NCBI GenBank assembly: GCA_963677605.2
Contig: CAXXDX010000004.1
Coordinates: 62,001-126,000 of the forward strand
Direction: 5' to 3'
Length of the DNA: 64,000 nt
Source: JAGLOK01 sp963677605
GTDB lineage: Bacteria; Bacillota; Clostridia; Christensenellales; UMGS416
Below are positions 43,598-52,022 of this stretch, in pieces. The notes beneath the pieces are model-generated. The model was not told the DNA's origin and did no database searches. It saw only the letters and a program-made list of their open reading frames with translations. Positions within the stretch are counted from its first letter, which is position 1. The number at the start of each line of letters is the position of its first letter. The position numbers and the translations under genes are program-made.

Positions 43598-45187
43598 CTA
43601 TAAATTAAAGCTTTTGAGCCTTCTACACACCTCATTATACTGCTCTTCCAGCTCTTGTCTCACATCCCCCTTTTTAGGAAAAGTCATTCTGGACACTAAA
43701 TCCGCCTTCTGCATTTCCAGAATCATAATATTCTGTTTAATGGGTTTGGCCTTTTGCGGTTTGATATCAGAGTGTAAACTTTTGTTTTCTATCGTCAATT
43801 GTTTATCCGTTACCTTTTTCCTAAAATATCTGTCATGCGACACTAAAAGCAATGTACCATCAAAGCTCTTGAGCATTTCTTCCAACGCTTCAAGCACATA
43901 TATATCCAGATAGTTGGTCGGCTCATCCAATAGGATTATTGAGTATCCTCCGCATATAATCTTAGCGAGGCTCACCTTGCACCTTTCGCCACCCGACAGT
44001 ACTTCAATTTTCTTAAAGACATCATCGCGTCTTATACCAAGTCTTCCTAGAACAGACCTTATCATATGCTCTGGCAAAGAGCTTTCTTTTTTGATGGACT
44101 GCAGAATTGTTTCATTATCTTTCAAGTTGTTTAAATCCTGCCTGAAATATCCCACACTTGCACCGTTTGCCACTCTAACTCCTGTATGTTCTTTATATAT
44201 ACAGTTAAGCAGCGTGCTTTTACCGCTTCCGTTTTTGCCTGTAAACGAAACCTTCTCACCTCTTTTAACCATAAGTGATATGTCTTTTAACACTTCTTTT
44301 CTGCCATATGAGAAACTAAGCCTATCCAGCGTCACAGCTGTCTTTGATACATACTCGTTGGATATATTTGCCCTCATCTTAAAAGATATCTCTTCTTTAG
44401 GCTTATCCACCTTCTCCAAATGTTCAAGCCTGCGCTTTATCTGCTTTGCAGCCTGCTGCACCTTTCCCTGACTTTGACGAACGCTTTGTCTGTGAAGCCT
44501 AGCTTCGCTGTTGCCCATACGCTTAGGAGGATTTTTCATACCGGATGCCTTGCTTGACCTGTTTCGCGACGCTTCCTCAAGATGGCGCTTTTGCAATGTA
44601 TATTTTTCATACTCATCCCAGGCGTTTTTACGCTTTAGTTCTTTTTGCGTTTTATATGATGAATAGTTCCCATGGTACTCGGTAAGTTCGCCGTCTTCAA
44701 TCTCCCATATCTTGTTGCACACTTTATCAAGGAGCGCTCTGTCATGGCTCACCATTATAATGCTGCCTTTATAGCTGAGCAGTGACTGTTCCAGCTGGTT
44801 TATACCTTCTTCGTCGAGATTTGATGTAGGTTCATCGCATAAAAGCATCTGCGAGGATGTGGAAAATGCCTTGGCCAGCTTTCGCCGCGTAATCTCTCCT
44901 CCGCTGTTTGCTTCATCCGGAACTTTCCATTCACTGCCTGACAGCTCGGATATCACGCCATCTTCTTCTGTAAGCTGCGGTACGTATACATGCGAAACTT
45001 TTAAATCCACATATCCTGCGGAAGCTTCAATCCTTCCGCAGATTATCTCAAGCAGTGTTGTCTTTCCCGCGCCGTTAGGGCCGACTATTCCTATTTTGTC
45101 TTCTGTGTATACGTCAAGTTCTTCAATTTGAAACAGAGTCTTTGCTCCGTATTCCATATATAAATTTTTAATTTCCAATGTGTAAAT
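43598..45187 (-). CDS. ABC-F type ribosomal protection protein
   Basis: A soluble twin-ATPase that ejects antibiotics from the ribosome. Two ABC domains: Walker A G-P-N-G-A-G-K-T-T and G-K-N-G-S-G-K-S-T, signatures N-S-G-G-E and L-S-G-G-E, Walker B L-L-C-D-E-P-T and I-I-L-L-D-E-P-T. They are joined by a long basic linker with K-N-P-P-K-R-M-G-N-S-E-A-R-L, typical of Vga/VmlR/CplR-like factors acting on pleuromutilins, lincosamides and streptogramin A. GGGAGG is 8 nt before an ATT codon at 45187 where family similarity begins; a TTG at 45178 is the alternative. The frame extending to 45295 crosses the attenuator. Promoter and uORF/terminator leader upstream. Confidence 0.88.
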   Translation of the reverse strand: MYTLEIKNLYMEYGAKTLFQIEELDVYTEDKIGIVGPNGAGKTTLLEIICGRIEASAGYVDLKVSHVYVPQLTEEDGVISELSGSEWKVPDEANSGGEITRRKLAKAFSTSSQMLLCDEPTSNLDEEGINQLEQSLLSYKGSIIMVSHDRALLDKVCNKIWEIEDGELTEYHGNYSSYKTQKELKRKNAWDEYEKYTLQKRHLEEASRNRSSKASGMKNPPKRMGNSEARLHRQSVRQSQGKVQQAAKQIKRRLEHLEKVDKPKEEISFKMRANISNEYVSKTAVTLDRLSFSYGRKEVLKDISLMVKRGEKVSFTGKNGSGKSTLLNCIYKEHTGVRVANGASVGYFRQDLNNLKDNETILQSIKKESSLPEHMIRSVLGRLGIRRDDVFKKIEVLSGGERCKVSLAKIICGGYSIILLDEPTNYLDIYVLEALEEMLKSFDGTLLLVSHDRYFRKKVTDKQLTIENKSLHSDIKPQKAKPIKQNIMILEMQKADLVSRMTFPKKGDVRQELEEQYNEVCRRLKSFNL

Positions 45188-45251
45188 AAAAAACACCTCC
45201 CAAAGGCATGACAAGCGTAAGCATAGTAAATAGCACTTGAAAATAAGTACT

Positions 45252-45352
45252 AAAAAAGCAGATGCTACAGTCCCGGCCATGCAAATCACAAGCATATGGT
45301 TATCCCATATACCTAAGTTTACAAATTCCGACTGTAATTATCTGCGTTTCAT
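45252..45352 (-). promoter_or_regulatory. uORF and terminator attenuator of the ABC-F gene
   Basis: On the minus strand a tiny frame M-K-R-R-stop (45338-45352) overlaps the 5' arm of a long stem (45330-45345) whose complement (45258-45272) is followed by TTTTTT (45252-45257), an intrinsic terminator. A second hairpin with GTATATGG/CCATATGC arms lies in the loop. A ribosome stalled by antibiotic on the uORF would block the 5' arm and allow readthrough, the known logic of vmlR/vga-type genes. GGAGG lies 14 nt before the uORF start. Confidence 0.78.
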
Positions 45353-45391
45353 CTTATGCTTCTAAACCTCCGTGGGTGTTTATTCGAAACT

Positions 45392-45420
45392 ATTATATTT
45401 CGCATCTTATATTATGTCAA
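45392..45420 (-). promoter_or_regulatory. promoter of the ABC-F gene
   Basis: Perfect consensus on the minus strand: TTGACA (45415-45420), 17 nt, TATAAT (45392-45397). The leader is about 200 nt long. Confidence 0.88.
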
Positions 45421-45436
45421 TATATCGTTTAATATA

Positions 45437-45445
45437 TGTTATAAT
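45437..45445 (+). promoter_or_regulatory. extended -10 promoter of rqcH
   Basis: TGTTATAAT on the plus strand, an extended -10 element (TG-N-TATAAT), 27 nt before the ATG. The -35 region is weak, and this promoter lies back to back with the ABC-F promoter. Confidence 0.6.
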
Positions 45446-45471
45446 GCCCATAGAAATTAAAGAGGTATAAA

Positions 45472-47226
45472 ATGGCACTGGACGCAACAACAGTTTACGC
45501 TCTTTCAAAAGAGCTTAATGAAAAACTACATGACGGCAAAATAGAAAAAGTCCATCAGGGTGAAAAACATCAGCTGACTTTCTCCATAAGAGCAAACAGA
45601 AAAAACTTAAAGCTTCTGCTTTCGGCTTCTTCATCATACCCGAGAGTGCATCTTGTTGATGAAGCTTCGATGAATCCTCAGAGCCCTCCGATGTTTTGCA
45701 TGCTGCTTCGCAAAAGGCTTATCGCAGGGCGCATCATCTCCGTCGAGCAGCTGGATATGGAGCGCATCATTGTGATTACAATATCCTCAAGAGACGAGCT
45801 TGCGCGCGAAAATACATACAAGCTCTACTGCGAAATGATGGGCAGACACTCAAATATAATTCTTGTAGGTGAAGATAATAACATCATCGATTCCATAAAA
45901 CGCGTGGATGAATCCAAAAGCCGTGTGCGACAGATACTCCCAGCTATACCCTACACTCTTCCCCCTTCAGACAATAAAGAAAATCCAAAGAGGTTGTCAA
46001 CGGGTGATATTGAGCGGATTTTAATTAAAAACACAGAGATGTCGCTGCAGGATGCAATTCAGAAAAACATTTCAGGTATTTCAAAAAAGACTCTGATTTA
46101 CATATTTGACGGTAAGTTTGATATAGACACTCCCCTGCTTCGCTATAGTGAAAAAGAAATAGCTGATATTGCATCTATTTTATATGGCTTTTATGATTCT
46201 CTTTTTAATGGTAGTTCAAAATGCTATATGATCTTGGATGAAGCTGAAATGGTACAGGATTTTACTCTTTTAAATACCTCTCCTATGCTAAATCACAAAG
46301 AGTATGACTCACCAAGCCTAATGCTTGATGATTTCTACAGACTGCGCGCATTAAAAGACAACATATCCCGTCGTACACAAGCCTTGCGCCAGCAGGTGAA
46401 AACTCATCTTGACCGCTCAATACGCAAGCTTAAGATTCAGCAAAACATACTCTCCGACGAGAAGAAGCTTGATAAATACAGAATATACGGCGAGCTTATC
46501 ACAAGCTACTCTTATATGATTCAAAAAGGCGCAAACAGCGCGGAGCTTGACAATTTCTACTCAGAAACGGGAGAAAAGATAACCGTTCCTTTGGATCCTA
46601 AAATCTCAGCATCCGCAAACGCCGCAAAGTACTTTAAAAAATACAAAAAGCTTAAAACTGCAATTGAGCTTGCACACGACAGTATAAAAGAAATCACAGC
46701 CGAAATAAATTATCTGGACAACACTCTGCACTCAATTGAAAACTGCGACAGCGAAGACTTGGCAATAGAAATACAGACCGAACTTATGCAGGGCGGATAC
46801 ATCCGATACAGCAATAAAAAGACATCGCGCAAGCTACCTCCGTCAAAGCCTCATAGGTTCATCTCTTCCGACGGACATGAGATATACATCGGACGCAACA
46901 ACAAACAAAACGACGAACTTACAATGCGATTTGCAAGAGCTGATGACATCTGGCTGCACACAAAAGATATCCCCGGCTCACACGTCATAATTCGCACAAA
47001 AAACAACGAAGTGTCGCAAAAAGCCATAGATGAAGGAGCTTTTCTTGCCGCTTGGTTTTCAAAAGCAAGAAACTCATCCAATGTTCCGGTTGACTATACT
47101 CAGCGTCGCAATATAAGAAAACCGAACGGTTCAAAACCAGGCTATGTTATCTATCTTACAAACTCTACAATAAACGTTACCTGCACAAAAGAGCAGTTTT
47201 CAAAAATACAAAAGCAGGACCTGTAA
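45472..47226 (+). CDS. rqcH: NFACT family ribosome quality control protein RqcH
   Basis: The 584-residue bacterial Rqc2 homologue, which binds obstructed 50S subunits and recruits tRNA-Ala for alanine tailing of stalled chains. Order: NFACT-N (about 1-200; M-A-L-D-A-T-T-V-Y-A-L, with M-M-G-R-H-S-N-I-I-L), helix-hairpin-helix, two long coiled coils (about 290-430), and NFACT-R (about 455-565; I-Y-I-G-R-N-N-K-Q-N-D and D-I-W-L-H-T-K-D-I-P-G-S-H). Formerly called fibronectin-binding protein. Adjacent divergent ABC-F gene also deals with stalled ribosomes. Confidence 0.95.
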   Translation: MALDATTVYALSKELNEKLHDGKIEKVHQGEKHQLTFSIRANRKNLKLLLSASSSYPRVHLVDEASMNPQSPPMFCMLLRKRLIAGRIISVEQLDMERIIVITISSRDELARENTYKLYCEMMGRHSNIILVGEDNNIIDSIKRVDESKSRVRQILPAIPYTLPPSDNKENPKRLSTGDIERILIKNTEMSLQDAIQKNISGISKKTLIYIFDGKFDIDTPLLRYSEKEIADIASILYGFYDSLFNGSSKCYMILDEAEMVQDFTLLNTSPMLNHKEYDSPSLMLDDFYRLRALKDNISRRTQALRQQVKTHLDRSIRKLKIQQNILSDEKKLDKYRIYGELITSYSYMIQKGANSAELDNFYSETGEKITVPLDPKISASANAAKYFKKYKKLKTAIELAHDSIKEITAEINYLDNTLHSIENCDSEDLAIEIQTELMQGGYIRYSNKKTSRKLPPSKPHRFISSDGHEIYIGRNNKQNDELTMRFARADDIWLHTKDIPGSHVIIRTKNNEVSQKAIDEGAFLAAWFSKARNSSNVPVDYTQRRNIRKPNGSKPGYVIYLTNSTINVTCTKEQFSKIQKQDL

Positions 47227-47253
47227 TTTAACCCGATATTAATCTATAATCCA

Positions 47254-47282
47254 TTGCGGCACACTGCCATTGCGTGTATAAT
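47254..47282 (+). promoter_or_regulatory. promoter of degV
   Basis: TTGCGG (47254-47259), 17 nt, TATAAT (47277-47282) on the plus strand, about 40 nt before the ATG. Confidence 0.6.
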
Positions 47283-47323
47283 GACATTAATTCATTATAA
47301 AATTATAAACAGGAGCATGCATT

Positions 47324-48205
47324 ATGACAGACAAATCATATCAGTTGTTCACTGACAGCAACAGTGAGCTTCCACTTCAACTTGTTAAGCAATATGACAT
47401 ACCCTATGTGCCGATGCCCTATACATTGGAAGACACTGAGTATTTCTATGATTTAGGCGAACATACCGATTATAAATCTTTTTTTGAAAAGGTCAGAGGC
47501 GGCGCAATGCCTTCAACTTCCACCTATCCTCCTACATACTATGAGGACCTTTTCCGCCCCTATCTTGAAGCAGGAAAAGACATTCTCTTTCTCGCATTTT
47601 CATCCGAACTTTCAGCAGCCTACAGCTTCCTTTCAACAGCTGTACAGAATCTGCTTGAAGAGTATCCGGACCGTAAAATCAGAACAGTTAATACATTAAG
47701 AATTTCAGCTCCTATGGCTGTTATCGTCATTGAAGCGTTGGATATGTACAACGACGGCAAAAGTATGGATGAAGTTGCCGACTGGGTTGAAGATAACTAT
47801 AAAAAATCCCACGGCTATTTCACAGTTGATGATCTGTTCCACTTAAAGCGCGGCGGAAGGATTTCCCCTGCAGTTGCCATGGTCGGCACTATGATGAAAG
47901 TAAAGCCTATTTTGTCAATTGACAACAACGGCAAAATTATATCCCTTGAAAAAGCAAAAGGCAGAAAAAAAGCTATTCACAGAATAGTTGAGCTTACCCT
48001 CGAAAACGCAGAAAACCCTGAACAGCATTCTCTTATAATTGTTCATGCCGATTGCGAAGACGAAGCCTTAAAGCTTAAGGAAATGATTGAAGAAAAAGTT
48101 CAGTTTAAAAACATTTATCTTCAATACGTAGGTCCCGTCATAGGAACACACTGCGGACCTAACACTCTTGCAGCCTGCTTTATGGGCAAAGAATTTTCAA
48201 ACTAA
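47324..48205 (+). CDS. DegV family fatty acid-binding protein
   Basis: A 293-residue two-domain protein. Family marks are T-D-S-N-S-E-L-P at the N-terminus, the S-T-S-T-Y-P lipid-contact loop near residue 64, and F-H-L-K-R-G-G-R-I-S near 180. DegV/FakB proteins hold fatty acids for fatty acid kinase or related uses. CAGGAGC precedes the ATG. No fakA-like gene is adjacent, so its partner is elsewhere or absent. Confidence 0.93.
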   Translation: MTDKSYQLFTDSNSELPLQLVKQYDIPYVPMPYTLEDTEYFYDLGEHTDYKSFFEKVRGGAMPSTSTYPPTYYEDLFRPYLEAGKDILFLAFSSELSAAYSFLSTAVQNLLEEYPDRKIRTVNTLRISAPMAVIVIEALDMYNDGKSMDEVADWVEDNYKKSHGYFTVDDLFHLKRGGRISPAVAMVGTMMKVKPILSIDNNGKIISLEKAKGRKKAIHRIVELTLENAENPEQHSLIIVHADCEDEALKLKEMIEEKVQFKNIYLQYVGPVIGTHCGPNTLAACFMGKEFSN

Positions 48206-48214
48206 GGGGAAATC

Positions 48215-49339
48215 ATGATTACAATTAAAAAAGTAGAAACCGCGAAAGACCGCAGGGCTTTTGTCAACTTTTTCTTTGACTTATATAAAGGAAATAAGTA
48301 CTGGGCGCCGCCTTTCCGCGACAACGAACGCAACCTTATGGTTGAAAAAAAGAATCCGGCATCCGAATACAGTGACCATGAATGGTATATTGCATATAAA
48401 GACGGAAAACCGGCCGGCCGCGTAGGCGCAATCATAAACCACAAAGCAAACGACATTTGGGAAAACAAAGTTGTCCGCATCACCCGCTTTGACTTTATCG
48501 ACGACAAGGAAGTTTCAAAAGCTCTGATTGATGTAGTAAGAGAATATGGCAAAAAGTTCGGCGTCAACAAGATTCAGGGACCTCTCGGCTTTACCGACCT
48601 TGACTATGAGGGCATGCTGATTGAGGGTTTTGAAGAAAAGGGCACATATGTAACGCTGTATAACTATCCCTACTATGTTGAGCACATGGATGCGCTTGGC
48701 TTTGAAAAAGATGCCGACTGGGTTGAATATCAGCTCAAAGTCACCGACAAAGCATCGGCTCTTTTGTCCCGCATTTCAAAGATGCTGCTTTCCCGCGGCG
48801 AGTATAAGCTTCTTGAGTTCACAAAAATCAGTCAGGCAAAAAAATACCTCGGCGGAATGTTTGACGTATGGGAAGACGCCTATAAAGAGCTTTACGGCAC
48901 AACGCCTCTTACTCAGCGCCAGATAGATCAGGCGATAAAAGAAAACATCGGCTTTGCCAATCCGCACTTTTTGAAGCTGCTTGCCGATAAGAATGACCGC
49001 ATCGTCGGCTTTGCCCTATGCTTTCCGTCATTTACCGATGCAGCGCAAAAAGCCAACGGAAGTCTCTTCCCGACAGGCATATTCCACTTCCTAAAAGCCC
49101 GCAGCAAGATTGACATTCTGGACTTATATCTTGTCGGCGTCATACCTGAACTTCAGGGACTTGGTCTTAATGCCATCTTAATGGATGCCATCATGAAGAG
49201 TGCAAAGGAGTTCGGAGTTCCCTACGCCGAGTCTAATCCTGAGCTTGAAACCAATGAAAAAGTGCAGGCACAATGGAAGTACTTCGAAAAACGGCAGCAT
49301 CGCCGCCGAAGAAGCTACATAAGGGATATTGATTTATAA
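48215..49339 (+). CDS. GNAT family N-acetyltransferase-like protein
   Basis: A 374-residue protein of the large YghO-like GNAT type. The N-terminal domain (about 1-190) contains G-P-L-G-F-T-D-L-D-Y-E-G-M-L and Y-N-Y-P-Y-Y, and the C-terminal acetyl-CoA-binding domain shows L-Y-L-V-G-V-I-P-E-L-Q-G-L-G-L-N (motif A). AGGGG precedes the ATG. It follows degV by 9 bp, so the two form an operon closed by a strong terminator. Substrate unknown. Confidence 0.88.
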   Translation: MITIKKVETAKDRRAFVNFFFDLYKGNKYWAPPFRDNERNLMVEKKNPASEYSDHEWYIAYKDGKPAGRVGAIINHKANDIWENKVVRITRFDFIDDKEVSKALIDVVREYGKKFGVNKIQGPLGFTDLDYEGMLIEGFEEKGTYVTLYNYPYYVEHMDALGFEKDADWVEYQLKVTDKASALLSRISKMLLSRGEYKLLEFTKISQAKKYLGGMFDVWEDAYKELYGTTPLTQRQIDQAIKENIGFANPHFLKLLADKNDRIVGFALCFPSFTDAAQKANGSLFPTGIFHFLKARSKIDILDLYLVGVIPELQGLGLNAILMDAIMKSAKEFGVPYAESNPELETNEKVQAQWKYFEKRQHRRRRSYIRDIDL

Positions 49340-49345
49340 TTTATT

Positions 49346-49374
49346 AAAACCGCTCTTATGAGCGGTTTTTTATT
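49346..49374 (+). terminator. terminator of the degV operon
   Basis: AAAACCGCTC-TTAT-GAGCGGTTTT hairpin followed by a T-rich run, a few bases after the acetyltransferase stop. Confidence 0.92.
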
Positions 49375-49603
49375 TTCGTTTTTAAATCAATATCGCTACC
49401 TAAAACCATAAATCATTTATTATTAAATAACATTTTACATATGCGAGTCATAAAATATTATAAAAAACATACTCTTCCCGCCTAATCTCACAATAAATTA
49501 TATATTTGTCTTTTTATAAAATTTTGTATAAAATTAATATGTAATCAATTCCACTAACAAACTATGATAAGTCAACACTACCTTATGCTTTTCGGAGATT
49601 ATA

Positions 49604-50263
49604 ATGGAAAAGAAAATCATAGTTATAATTATTACTGTTATGCTGATTTTTTCTTCATGCTCGTTTCAAAAAGAAGAACCGGCTTATACTCCTTCGCCTA
49701 CTTTGTCTCCCACCGTTTCACCTCCTCCAACAGCTGCTCTTACCCATGCTGCAACGCTTACTCCTGAACCTGTTCCATTAGTATTGTACGGTTATGTTGC
49801 TTTAAGCAATTCATCATCACATCTTAATATGCGTGACCAGCCCAGCACATCAGGCAATATAATAAAATCACTGCCTAACGGTGCTCAGGTGGAGATACTT
49901 GAAGAGGATGAACTTTGGTATAAAATAAGCTATAGAGATACAGTCGGATACGCATCAAGCGAGTTTATTGGCAATCTTGAAACATTGCCTATGGTGGCTG
50001 CTGCGCAGGCAAACAGTTCTGATATTGAGCAAACCGTCTGGATTAATGTTGATGCTCTTAGAATTCGCGAAGATACCGGAACTGACTCCGCTATCCTTGG
50101 TCAAATACCGTATGGTGTTTCAGTGGAAGGCATTGTTGACGGAAACTGGATGTACATTTCTTATAACAGCATGACCGGCTATATATACTTAGGTGAAGCC
50201 GGCTCCGGCCGAGCTTGTGTAGTTTATAACTCGGAAGATTTGGTTGCATTGACTGATCCATAA
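49604..50263 (+). CDS. lipoprotein with two SH3b domains
   Basis: A 219-residue cell-surface lipoprotein. Signal peptide with lipobox I-F-S-S-C (Cys19), then a Pro/Thr/Ser-rich spacer (about residues 28-57), then two bacterial SH3 repeats (about 62-122 with L-N-M-R-D-Q-P-S-T-S-G and 143-205 with L-R-I-R-E-D-T-G-T-D-S). Such domains bind peptidoglycan. CGGAG precedes the ATG. The 264-bp gap upstream is AT-rich, with the degV terminator and no other feature. Role unknown. Confidence 0.85.
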   Translation: MEKKIIVIIITVMLIFSSCSFQKEEPAYTPSPTLSPTVSPPPTAALTHAATLTPEPVPLVLYGYVALSNSSSHLNMRDQPSTSGNIIKSLPNGAQVEILEEDELWYKISYRDTVGYASSEFIGNLETLPMVAAAQANSSDIEQTVWINVDALRIREDTGTDSAILGQIPYGVSVEGIVDGNWMYISYNSMTGYIYLGEAGSGRACVVYNSEDLVALTDP

Positions 50264-50335
50264 AAATTATTATCAACTAAGCTCTTATATTGCTCAGCAA
50301 ATCTCTATGAGTTAACAATAATTAAATCTTCATAA

Positions 50336-50355
50336 AAACCGCCCTCAGGCGGTTT
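50336..50355 (-). terminator. terminator between the SH3b lipoprotein and DUF5071 genes
   Basis: AAACCGCC/GGCGGTTT hairpin with a 4-nt loop, followed by TTTTT on the minus strand and a shorter T run on the plus strand; it can serve both convergent genes. Confidence 0.8.
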
Positions 50356-50371
50356 CGTAAAATTATCACAA

Positions 50372-50755
50372 TTAAATAATACTCAAAACTTCTTTAGCAT
50401 AATCGTCAACCTCTTCATACACTTCACTGTCAGTTGGATGATAAGCTATTCGTTCAATATCAGCTTTCAATAGAAGTATAGATTCTTGAGGGAATTTTTT
50501 TATCAACTTCAAAGTCCACATTTTCCAATCACCATCATCAGTATTAAAAATATCACGAATAATTGGAATCAGTTCTTTATGAAATCTTGGCAATACTTTA
50601 ATTAACTCTTGAGCAATAGGCCAATTGATATCTTGAATCCATTCCATTAAATCTTTTAGAATAGGCTCAACATCTTTTTTATTAATAGTTTTTAATATAT
50701 CAATATTTGAAGCATCGAATTTATGTTTTGGTATTAAATCGTGAACTTTAATCAT
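50372..50755 (-). CDS. DUF5071 domain protein
   Basis: A 127-residue helical protein of the DUF5071 type (L-I-P-K-H-K-F-D near the start; W-P-I-A-Q-E-L near 46; HEAT-like repeats). Members often occur in polymorphic toxin/immunity neighbourhoods, but no toxin is seen here. No good ribosome site precedes the ATG. It lies 19 bp after the membrane protein gene upstream and may depend on it. Family function unknown. Confidence 0.75.
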   Translation of the reverse strand: MIKVHDLIPKHKFDASNIDILKTINKKDVEPILKDLMEWIQDINWPIAQELIKVLPRFHKELIPIIRDIFNTDDGDWKMWTLKLIKKFPQESILLLKADIERIAYHPTDSEVYEEVDDYAKEVLSII

Positions 50756-50774
50756 TTATAACTTTTAAAAATAC

Positions 50775-51179
50775 TTATATACTTGTACTATTACTTTCAG
50801 AATTATAATACTTCTTCAATTCATTAATAACTGAACCATTATCTAAAATAATAATATCTGCCGCTCCATTTATTCGTACAGTTATTTTATATTCTTCACC
50901 TTTTGGTATTAATTGATTCTTATATCCAATATCATTAATATCATGCCATGGGTATGTTTTCTTTTTAGAAAAAGTATATATCGATAAACCTTCTCTTGTT
51001 ATTCCTACTCTATCAAATATACCATTCTTTAAGTACATTAAACCTGCAAGACCGCCAATAACAAGAAATGTTATTGAAGCGGCTACTTCCCAAAATGCTA
51101 AAGCAACAATTATTACAGCAATAATTAAATATAAAGTAATTCCCTTTTTCGCTGTTCTTGGATTTTTAAAGTATCTCAT
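50775..51179 (-). CDS. small membrane protein with PH-like tail
   Basis: A 134-residue protein: basic N-terminus, two membrane helices (about residues 15-48), then a soluble beta-rich domain (G-L-S-I-Y-T-F-S-K-K-K-T-Y-P-W-H-D-I-N-D-I-G) resembling bacterial PH-like domains. AGGAG precedes the ATG. Likely co-transcribed with the DUF5071 gene. Function not known. Confidence 0.65.
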   Translation of the reverse strand: MRYFKNPRTAKKGITLYLIIAVIIVALAFWEVAASITFLVIGGLAGLMYLKNGIFDRVGITREGLSIYTFSKKKTYPWHDINDIGYKNQLIPKGEEYKITVRINGAADIIILDNGSVINELKKYYNSESNSTSI

Positions 51180-51285
51180 TTTACTCCTATATGAACCTTT
51201 TAATATTTCCTACTAATATACCATACATAAATTTCTAAATCTATAATATATTCTTAAATCTTATATATCAAATTAAGTGTTAAGC

Positions 51286-51307
51286 AAAAAACCGCCTTTA
51301 GGCGGTT
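51286..51307 (-). terminator. terminator of the pyr operon
   Basis: AACCGCC/GGCGGTT hairpin (51290-51307) with a TTTTTT tail on the minus strand, 34 nt after the pyrE stop. Confidence 0.9.
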
Positions 51308-51340
51308 CTTATACATCTATTCAATAACATTAATCATTCA

Positions 51341-52012
51341 CTAAAACACACAATACTCATCCATATATGCTTCCATCTTCGCGCGCATATCATCATCAAT
51401 AATTACTTTGCCGTCCACTTCCCTGTTATGCAGATAAGCGATAATATCAAGCGTATTTACAATGGGATAAGTGTCAATTCCGTACTCGGACTTTATCTCC
51501 TGTATGGTGGTCTTCCCCCCCTGCCCACGTTCCATGCGGTCAACGGAAATGATAACGGAAGTTATATCCACATTCGCAATAGACTTCAAAAGCGGCACAC
51601 TTTCTCGGATGGATGTACCCGCCGTCACAACATCCTCAATGATAACAATCCTGTCGCCATCAACTGGCGAATAGCCGATAATATTGCCACCCTCGCCATG
51701 GTCTTTTGCTTCCTTGCGGTTATAGCAATAGGGTGTGTCTATTCCATATTTTGTAAACAATGCGGTCGCGGCAGCAACAGAAAGAGGTATGCCTTTGTAT
51801 GCCGGTCCGTAAAGTGCGTCAAATCCATCGCCAAGGTTTTCTTTGATGCACTCCGCGTAATATTCGCCGAGCTTTGTAATCTGCATCCCGGTTTTGTATC
51901 TGCCGGTGTTGACAAAGTAAGGCGTTTTTCGTCCGCTTTTTGTTGTAAAATCCCCGAAAGTCAAAACTTCCGAGCGTACCATAAATTCAATAAATTCAGC
52001 TTTGTAATCCAT
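51341..52012 (-). CDS. pyrE: orotate phosphoribosyltransferase
   Basis: Transfers ribose phosphate from PRPP to orotate, giving OMP. The 223-residue protein has the PRPP loop I-V-I-I-E-D-V-V-T-A-G-T-S near residue 125 and the flexible loop lysines. The ATG at 52012 is chosen because AAGGA lies 7 nt upstream; the longer frame starts in pyrD. Last gene of the operon. Confidence 0.96.
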   Translation of the reverse strand: MDYKAEFIEFMVRSEVLTFGDFTTKSGRKTPYFVNTGRYKTGMQITKLGEYYAECIKENLGDGFDALYGPAYKGIPLSVAAATALFTKYGIDTPYCYNRKEAKDHGEGGNIIGYSPVDGDRIVIIEDVVTAGTSIRESVPLLKSIANVDITSVIISVDRMERGQGGKTTIQEIKSEYGIDTYPIVNTLDIIAYLHNREVDGKVIIDDDMRAKMEAYMDEYCVF

Positions 52013-52022
52013 TTTTATTCCT

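Noticed and set aside
45188..45295. 36-residue extension of the ABC-F protein
   Set aside because: It crosses the T6 tail of the attenuator terminator and has no ABC-F similarity.
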